Source: Ignavibacteriales bacterium (GTDB taxonomy: Bacteria > Bacteroidota > Ignavibacteria > T3Sed10-11). From it: a stretch of DNA of 55,805 nt. The notes under the pieces are model-generated. The model ran no database searches and had not been told where the DNA came from. It saw only the letters and a list, made by a program, of their open reading frames with translations. Numbering within the stretch: the stretch's first letter is position 1; every line of letters begins with the position of its first letter. This document shows positions 49,979 through 55,805 of this stretch, in pieces. The stretch is from assembly GCA_003562775.1 (NCBI GenBank), contig PWTU01000501.1, positions 1-55,805 of the forward strand. Reading direction: 5' to 3'. The position numbers were made by a program, and so were the translations under genes.

Positions 49979-50821
49979 ATGGCGTGGTTCAGACGATCAA
50001 AAGAGAACATCGAAACAAGCGGAGTTAAAAAAGATATTCCAGGTGGATTATGGAGTAAGTGTGATAAGTGCGGAGAAATTATCCATCACAAACAATTGGT
50101 GTCGAATTATTATACGTGCATAAAATGCGATTATCATTTTCGAATCGGCAGCGAAGAATACATTCCGATATTGATTGATAAAGGATCCTTCCGCGAGACC
50201 GACGGCAAGATGAAGTCGGGGGATCCCTTGAAGTTCGTCGATTCAAAAAAATATACCGATCGTGTGAACGAAGCGATCAAAAAAACCGGTTTGAACGATG
50301 CTGTGCGAACCGGTTTCGGTAAAATTGACGGGAGGGATGTAGTTGTCGCGTGTATGGATTTTAAATTTATCGGCGGCAGTATGGGAACCGTTGTCGGTGA
50401 AAAAATCGCGCGATCGATTGAACGGGCGTTAAAAAATAAACGACCGTTGATTATCGTTTCATCAAGCGGCGGCGCCCGGATGATGGAGGGAGCTCTCTCG
50501 CTTATGCAGCTCGCAAAAACGAGCGCGCGGCTTGCACAACTGGATAAAGCAGGGGGCCCATATATTTCGATTCTCACCGATCCCACGACGGGTGGAGTGA
50601 CGGCAAGCTATGCAATGCTTGGCGATGTGAATATTGCCGAACCCGGAGCACTTATAGGATTTGCCGGGCCTCGTGTTATCAAGCAAACGATCGGTAAAGA
50701 TTTGCCGGAAGGATTCCAACGTTCGGAATTTTTGCTTGAACATGGATTTATCGATCTGATCGTCCATCGTAAGGAGATGAAGCAATCGGTATCGAAGTTA
50801 TTAAACCATCTGTGCGATTGA
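49979..50821 (+). CDS. accD: Acetyl-CoA carboxylase carboxyltransferase subunit beta
   Basis: 280 aa; zinc ribbon [51 protein letters not shown]. Confidence 0.97.
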   Translation: MAWFRRSKENIETSGVKKDIPGGLWSKCDKCGEIIHHKQLVSNYYTCIKCDYHFRIGSEEYIPILIDKGSFRETDGKMKSGDPLKFVDSKKYTDRVNEAIKKTGLNDAVRTGFGKIDGRDVVVACMDFKFIGGSMGTVVGEKIARSIERALKNKRPLIIVSSSGGARMMEGALSLMQLAKTSARLAQLDKAGGPYISILTDPTTGGVTASYAMLGDVNIAEPGALIGFAGPRVIKQTIGKDLPEGFQRSEFLLEHGFIDLIVHRKEMKQSVSKLLNHLCD

Positions 50822-50827
50822 CGGTTT

Positions 50828-51673
50828 ATGATCGAGATTGCAAATCCCGAGGAAATGCAGGAGACGATTATCGGATTGAAGAAATCGGGGAAACGTATCG
50901 GCGTTGTACCGACAATGGGATACCTGCACGAAGGACATAGGGCGTTGATCCGTGATGCGCGTAAAGAGAATGAACTTGTTGTTCTAACAATTTTTGTAAA
51001 CCCTGCTCAGTTCGGTCAAGGCGAAGATTTTGATCGCTATCCCCGTGATATAGAACGAGATCGGCAAGCAGCAATCGATGAACAAGTCGATTATATTTTT
51101 CACCCGTCGATTGGTGATATGTATCCCGAAGGGTATGCAACGTACGTCGATGTTGAAAATATAACCGAGACACTCGAAGGGGAGTGGCGTCCGGGGCACT
51201 TCAGAGGTGTGACTACTATTGTTTTGAAATTGTTTCAGATCACGCAGCCCGACAATGCTTACTTCGGCCAGAAGGATGCACAACAACTGATGGTGATTAA
51301 AAAAATGGTTAGCGATTTACACATTCCGGTAAAGATCAAACGGGTGCCGACGGTGAGGGAAAAGGACGGTTTGGCATTGAGTTCCCGGAATGTTTATCTG
51401 TCTCCCGGAGAACGGCAACAAGCCGCGGTCTTATATCGCGCATTACAGCGAGCCGAAGTAGATATCCGCCGGGGTGAACGCTCACGGGATATTATTGTTG
51501 GTATGATCAGGGATATGATAAAGGCGGTCGGCAATATTTCGATAGATTATGTTGAAATTGTCGACCCGGTCACATTCCGTAAGGTTCAATTTCTGGAAAA
51601 CAACCGCGAGCATTGCATTGCGCTTGCGGTTAGAATTGGTAAAGTACGTTTAATTGATAATATATTTGTATGA
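50828..51673 (+). CDS. panC: Pantothenate synthetase
   Basis: 281 aa; VPTMGYLHEGHRALIRDARKEN, NPAQFGQGEDFDRYPRD, GQKDAQQLMVI. Confidence 0.97.
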   Translation: MIEIANPEEMQETIIGLKKSGKRIGVVPTMGYLHEGHRALIRDARKENELVVLTIFVNPAQFGQGEDFDRYPRDIERDRQAAIDEQVDYIFHPSIGDMYPEGYATYVDVENITETLEGEWRPGHFRGVTTIVLKLFQITQPDNAYFGQKDAQQLMVIKKMVSDLHIPVKIKRVPTVREKDGLALSSRNVYLSPGERQQAAVLYRALQRAEVDIRRGERSRDIIVGMIRDMIKAVGNISIDYVEIVDPVTFRKVQFLENNREHCIALAVRIGKVRLIDNIFV

Positions 51674-51708
51674 AGAACATAACTTCGTAAATTGATTAAG
51701 AGAATTAT

Positions 51709-51810
51709 GCCACCAAAACACTAAAAACACTAAATTCCACAAAAGTTTAAATCAACTGTTTTAATTAAAATATTATTTGGTGAAATTTGGTGGTTTGGTG
51801 TTTTGGTGGC
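51709..51810. repeat. Short inverted-repeat element (B), MITE-like, between panC and panD
   Basis: Perfect 13-bp termini GCCACCAAAACAC (51709-51721) / GTGTTTTGGTGGC (51798-51810), with further imperfect pairing inward. Confidence 0.65.
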
Positions 51811-51860
51811 GAAAAAAAATCAAATTCCAATACAATATAATAAATCAGGGAGGTTTTTAC

Positions 51861-52244
51861 GTGTTACGTATGTATTGTAAGTCGAAACTTCATCACGCAC
51901 GGGTGACGCAGGCGGATTTGCATTATGAGGGAAGTCTGACGGTAGATGAAGAGTTGCTCGAAGCTGCGGATATTGCTCCGTACGAGAAGGTGCATGTTGT
52001 AAATATCAATAACGGCGCCCGGTTTGAAACATATACTATCATCGGCAAGCGGGGATCGCGTGTGGTTTGTCTGAACGGACCGGCAGCGCGGCTCGGCCAG
52101 GTGGGCGATCAGATCATCATTATAACGTATGCAATGCTGGATGAAAAAGAAGTGAGCGATCACAAACCGCGCGTTGTTATTCTCGATGAACACAATAACA
52201 TTAAAGATATAGTAATGGGACAAAGTATGGAGGTACCCGGCTGA
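51861..52244 (+). CDS. panD: Aspartate 1-decarboxylase
   Basis: GTG start at 51861 after GGGAGG (track start 51777 lies upstream in element B); LRMYCKSKLHHARVTQADLHYEGSLTVDEELL with the Gly-Ser self-processing site. Confidence 0.95.
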   Translation: MLRMYCKSKLHHARVTQADLHYEGSLTVDEELLEAADIAPYEKVHVVNINNGARFETYTIIGKRGSRVVCLNGPAARLGQVGDQIIIITYAMLDEKEVSDHKPRVVILDEHNNIKDIVMGQSMEVPG

Positions 52245-53005
52245 TGAAACAACATACGAACAATTTTGCTGCGATTATCATGGCTGCCGGACAGGGAAAA
52301 CGAATGAAAAATCCGGATATAGCCAAAGTATTGTATGAAGTAGGAAACAAACCGATGATCGGTCATGTCGTTGATCTTGCAAATTCAACACAAGCGTCGC
52401 CGGTCGTCGTTGTTATCGGTCACAAACGTGAATCGGTGCGCGCATATCTAAATATATTAGATGGTGATATTGTGACATGTGTTCAGGAACCGCAGCGCGG
52501 AACAGGACACGCGGTAATGCAGGCGGAGGAATCCCTCGGAGGGTATGACGGAGATGTAATCGTTCTGTCGGGGGACGTTCCACTGCTTCGAAAATCAACT
52601 GTTGAGAATTTATTGGACGTTCATCGTATTACCCGCGCATCGGTTACCGTGTTGACGGCGGAGATGCCCGATCCGACCGGATACGGGCGTGTGGTCAGAC
52701 GGGACGATGGATCGGTTGAGAAAATAGTTGAACACCGTGATGCCAGCGAGCAAGAGCGCCGGGTCTGCGAAATTAATTCAGGTATATACGTTTTTAATGC
52801 AAAAGATTTGTTTGATGCCTTGCGCAAGGTAAAACCGGATAATTCACAGGCGGAATACTATTTGACCGATGTGTTCGCAATCTTCAGGCGGGAAGGAAAG
52901 CGCATTTCCGCTGTGACGGCAGACGATCCGGAAGAGATAAACGGGGTTAACACGGTCGATCAGCTTCAACTGGTGAATGAACGCTATTTGAAGCGAACCT
53001 ATTGA
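52244..53005 (+). CDS. NTP transferase / GlmU N-terminal-like nucleotidyltransferase
   Basis: 253 aa; AAIIMAAGQGKRMKNPDIAKVLYEVGNKPMIGHV, QEPQRGTGHAVMQAEESL, LSGDVPLL; no C-terminal left-handed beta-helix. Confidence 0.9.
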   Translation: MKQHTNNFAAIIMAAGQGKRMKNPDIAKVLYEVGNKPMIGHVVDLANSTQASPVVVVIGHKRESVRAYLNILDGDIVTCVQEPQRGTGHAVMQAEESLGGYDGDVIVLSGDVPLLRKSTVENLLDVHRITRASVTVLTAEMPDPTGYGRVVRRDDGSVEKIVEHRDASEQERRVCEINSGIYVFNAKDLFDALRKVKPDNSQAEYYLTDVFAIFRREGKRISAVTADDPEEINGVNTVDQLQLVNERYLKRTY

Positions 53006-53080
53006 CTTTTCGCTCTGTTATTACTAATATATGGATATAATGTAATTTTCACGTATGTGCCATAAAGCAGTGAGGATACT

Positions 53081-53575
53081 ATGAAGAGATTTTCGATAAC
53101 AGCCGGAATTTTAATCCTGTTCTTTACAATTGTGACGGCGCAGGCAGATGCACAATTCCGCGGACAGGAGTCGGGCGCACCGCGTGTTGCCGGGTCTATG
53201 GTACAAGGCGGCGAGGGATCCTCGATCTTCAGCTTTTTTAATGCTGAAAATTTCAGGATGAATCACTCGTACTCTATGTCGTTTATGACAATGGGGGGAA
53301 GTAGCATGTCGCTCGGAATGTATACAAGCAGTATGTTCTATCAAATCTCCGATCCGCTTGATGTTCGGCTTGATGTAAGCATGGCGCACTCGCCGCATAA
53401 TTCGTTCAATAATAATATGAGCGATTTCTCGGGAGTGTTTATTTCAAGGGCTGAAGTAAATTATCAACCGTCTGAGAATTTCAGAGTACAGTTTCAATAC
53501 CGGCAGGTTCCGTACGGCACATACGGTTACGGATCGCCGTTATATAATCCCTGGCATTATCGATACGGGTATTGA
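53081..53575 (+). CDS. Hypothetical exported protein (Met/Ser-rich)
   Basis: 164 aa; signal peptide ILILFFTIVTAQADA; MNHSYSMSFMTMGGSSMSLGMYTSSMFYQISDPLDVRLDVSMAHSPH. Confidence 0.65.
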   Translation: MKRFSITAGILILFFTIVTAQADAQFRGQESGAPRVAGSMVQGGEGSSIFSFFNAENFRMNHSYSMSFMTMGGSSMSLGMYTSSMFYQISDPLDVRLDVSMAHSPHNSFNNNMSDFSGVFISRAEVNYQPSENFRVQFQYRQVPYGTYGYGSPLYNPWHYRYGY

Positions 53576-53610
53576 TGGTTTGTGACAGACATTAAAAAAT
53601 TTTAATGAAG

Positions 53611-53652
53611 ACCGGATAGGTATCGCAGTGCGCGATCGTATCCGGTTTTTTA
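53611..53652 (+). terminator. Rho-independent terminator
   Basis: Outer stem ACCGGATA (53611-53618) / TATCCGGT (53639-53646), inner stem ATCGC/GCGAT, then TTTTTTATTTTAT. Confidence 0.85.
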
Positions 53653-53667
53653 TTTTATATATCAATC

Positions 53668-54128
53668 TGCCACAAAGACACAAAGTCACAAAGTAAGATG
53701 GGTGTATGAAATATAAGCCCCTCACGAAACGTGAAGAAGAAATAGCAAAAGCTATTGTAGAAGCAGCATACAGAGTCCATAGGAGTTTGGGACCTGGATT
53801 GCTGGAAAGAATCTATGAGGTGTGTTTATGCCATGAATTAATGAAAATGGGATTTCATCCCCAACGTCAAATAGATCTTCCCATAAAATATGATGGGATT
53901 TTATTTGATGAGGGACTTCGGCTTGATGTTTTAGTAGACGATCTTGTAATATGTGAGATTAAAGCAGTGGATGAAGTAAATCCAGTGTGGAAGGCGCAGA
54001 TTCTCAGTCATCTCAAATTGACGGATAAACGTTTAGGGTTTCTTATTAATTTCAATGTTCCCATAATCAAAGAGGGAATCAGACGCTTTATTATCTAATA
54101 TACATAGTGTCTTAGTGTCTTGGTGGCA
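53668..54128. mobile_element. Candidate inverted-repeat-bounded element (C) carrying a GxxExxY ORF
   Basis: Left TGCCACAAAGACACAAAGTCACAA; right arm reverse complement TGCCACCAAGACACTAAGACACTA (20/24); the ORF fills most of the 461-bp interval. Confidence 0.6.
53706..54098 (+). CDS. GxxExxY family protein (PD-(D/E)XK-like)
   Basis: 130 aa; REEEIAKAIVEAAYRVHRSLGPGLLERIYEVCLCHELMKMGFHPQRQIDLPIKYDG...RLDVLVDDLVICEIKAVDEVNPVWKAQILSHLKLTDKRLGFLINFNV. Confidence 0.93.
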   Translation: MKYKPLTKREEEIAKAIVEAAYRVHRSLGPGLLERIYEVCLCHELMKMGFHPQRQIDLPIKYDGILFDEGLRLDVLVDDLVICEIKAVDEVNPVWKAQILSHLKLTDKRLGFLINFNVPIIKEGIRRFII

Positions 54129-54176
54129 TAAAAATTATGAATTGTGTTTAACTGAAAGGAGAGTTCGACTCGTCCC

Positions 54177-54620
54177 TTGCTCTTAAAAAGGTTGCCTTCA
54201 CTCCTTCTTAACGGCGGTATTTTATTGCTGATAGTAACTGCGTCTTTGCTTATCTATTCGCTTATAATGCGAACAACCGTTCGTCCTCCGGTGGATCCTA
54301 CAAAAAAAGTTAATGAATCGGTCGAAATTATTCAGATCGATGTACTAAATGGGTGCGGTGTTGCAGGTGTTGCAGGTACATTTACAAATTATTTACGATC
54401 ACGGGGGTACGATGTTGTTGAGATTGGAAATTACCGCACTTTCGATGTGCCGGAATCGATAGTGATCGACCGGATTGGTAATCTTGAAAATGCGAGAAAA
54501 GTAGCATATGCGCTTGGAATCAAGGAGGGCAACGTTATACAACAGATTAATCCCGATTATTTCCTCGATGCTACGGTAATTATCGGAAAGGATTTTAAGA
54601 AACTTCGTCCCATGCAGTAA
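54177..54620 (+). CDS. LytR C-terminal-domain protein
   Basis: 147 aa; TM segment; IDVLNGCGVAGVAGTFTNYLRSRGYDVVEIGNY...ESIVIDRIGNLENARKVAYALGI; start codon uncertain (TTG). Confidence 0.82.
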   Translation: MLLKRLPSLLLNGGILLLIVTASLLIYSLIMRTTVRPPVDPTKKVNESVEIIQIDVLNGCGVAGVAGTFTNYLRSRGYDVVEIGNYRTFDVPESIVIDRIGNLENARKVAYALGIKEGNVIQQINPDYFLDATVIIGKDFKKLRPMQ

Positions 54621-54643
54621 TAATCACGAGTAATCTCATAATG

Positions 54644-54721
54644 GAACACCGAACAACACCGAATATCACCGATCAATTATTCATTGTTAAATTCAGTGTT
54701 CTTCGGTGTTATTCGGTGTTC
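54644..54721. repeat. Short inverted-repeat element (D) upstream of rsfS
   Basis: Left GAACACCGAACAACACCGAATATCACCGA; right arm reverse complement GAACACCGAATAACACCGAAGAACACTGA. Confidence 0.65.
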
Positions 54722-54737
54722 AAAAAAGGATACACTA

Positions 54738-55136
54738 TTGACTACACGACAATTTGCATTGAAAGCAGCACAGTACTGTCTTGACGTTAAAGCCCAGGAT
54801 GTGCTTATACTAAACTTAAAAAAGCTTACCACAGTAGCGGATTATTTTGTTATCTGTACCGGTGATTCGGACGTTCAGGTGAAAGCAATTGCAGATAAGG
54901 TAAAAGAACAATTTAAAAAAGCCGGAATAAATGTCTGGCACGATGAAGGATATGAAAACCGTACCTGGATACTTCTCGATTATGTCGATGTCGTGGTACA
55001 TATCTTTCACCGTGAAGCGCGGATGTTTTATAACCTCGAAAAATTGTGGGGTGATGCGAAGATCGAGCACGTGAAAGACGTGGAAGCATCTGTAAATAAA
55101 ACTCCGGGAAAGAGCAAGAAAACGGCGCGAAAATGA
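54738..55136 (+). CDS. rsfS: Ribosome silencing factor RsfS
   Basis: Likely TTG start at 54738 (track start 54684 lies in element D); ALKAAQYCLDVKAQDVLILNLKKLTTVADYFVICTGDSDVQVKAIADKV...WILLDYVDVVVHIFHREARMFYNLEKLWGDA. Confidence 0.94.
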   Translation: MTTRQFALKAAQYCLDVKAQDVLILNLKKLTTVADYFVICTGDSDVQVKAIADKVKEQFKKAGINVWHDEGYENRTWILLDYVDVVVHIFHREARMFYNLEKLWGDAKIEHVKDVEASVNKTPGKSKKTARK

Positions 55137-55805
55137 AGCAGTACGTTCTACAACTCGTATACGATGCACTGAAAGAGCTGCGGTATCCCGTTCCTGAATC
55201 AATTCAATGTGATTATCCCAAATTAGAAGCGCACGGTGATATATCCACCAACGTTGCGATGCTTTTAACCAAAGAACTCAAGCAGCCGCCGAGAAAAATT
55301 GCCGAATCGATCGTTGAGAGCATCAAGGGAACGGCACGTGATATCCGCGAAATACAGATAGCCGGCCCCGGTTTTATAAACTTCTTTTTTAACGATCCGT
55401 ATTTTATCCGGCATATTAAGACGATAATGGAAAAAGGTGAACAATACGGGCGTATTGGAATCCTGAAAAACAAAAGGGCCAATGTTGAATTTGTGAGCGC
55501 GAACCCCACTGGACCTCTCACCGTCGGTCATGGCCGCAATGCCGTGCTTGGCGATACGATTGCAAATTTCCTCGAATGGTCGGGTTGTGAAAAAGTAGAC
55601 CGTGAATATTACTTCAACAACGCGGGACGCCAGATGCGTATACTCGGCGATTCCGTCCGGTTGCGATACCTTGAACTGTTAGGAAATCCTGTTGACTTTC
55701 CCGAAGACTATTATCAGGGTCATTACATAAGAGATATTGCACAATCATTGATCAATGAATTTGGCGATTCTATTCGGGACGAACCCGCTGAAGGAGTATT
55801 TAAAG
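55133..55805 (+). CDS. argS: Arginyl-tRNA synthetase, N-terminal part; truncated by window end
   Basis: ATG at 55133 overlapping the rsfS stop; MKQYVLQLVYDALKELRYPVPES...ANVEFVSANPTGPLTVGHGRNAVLGDTIANFLEWSG. Absent from the ORF track because it has no stop in the window. Confidence 0.95.
   Translation, partial: MKQYVLQLVYDALKELRYPVPESIQCDYPKLEAHGDISTNVAMLLTKELKQPPRKIAESIVESIKGTARDIREIQIAGPGFINFFFNDPYFIRHIKTIMEKGEQYGRIGILKNKRANVEFVSANPTGPLTVGHGRNAVLGDTIANFLEWSGCEKVDREYYFNNAGRQMRILGDSVRLRYLELLGNPVDFPEDYYQGHYIRDIAQSLINEFGDSIRDEPAEGVFK

Overview
This window reads as a bacterial chromosome segment, probably from the FCB superphylum: it has a PorX-type response-regulator/PglZ fusion, yet its promoters look sigma70-like. 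It is mostly housekeeping genes. nrdJ (minus strand) and argS (plus strand) run off the two edges and are missing from the supplied ORF track. Main blocks: a TPR / beta-barrel / SPOR / ExbB / ExbD / TonB operon; gmhA-pgpA-pgsA; a pyrR-(PD40 amidohydrolase)-pyrB-pyrC operon with a PyrR-binding-loop-like leader; two toxin-antitoxin modules (RHH/PIN and BrnTA) inside housekeeping neighbourhoods; guaA; a sigZ / ArsM-fusion / degenerate-receiver cluster; glmS; a cDPG-synthetase-like / OTCase / carbamate kinase / second ATCase cluster; fatty-acid genes; tRNA-Phe; a hybrid kinase and porX; and a tsaE-tsaB-accD-panC-panD-rsfS-argS run. The most unusual signals are non-coding. (1) tRNA-Phe is followed by an exact 96-bp-period array that repeats the tRNA 3' end with hairpins, and one unit looks interrupted by a small inverted-repeat element. 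(2) Five short inverted-repeat elements lie between 43.4 and 54.8 kb; their arms are built from reiterated short motifs, and one encloses a GxxExxY-family ORF almost exactly. (3) A ~250-nt intergenic region at ~20.0-20.24 kb contains three consecutive long stems. All calls come from reading the sequence; no searches or folding were run.
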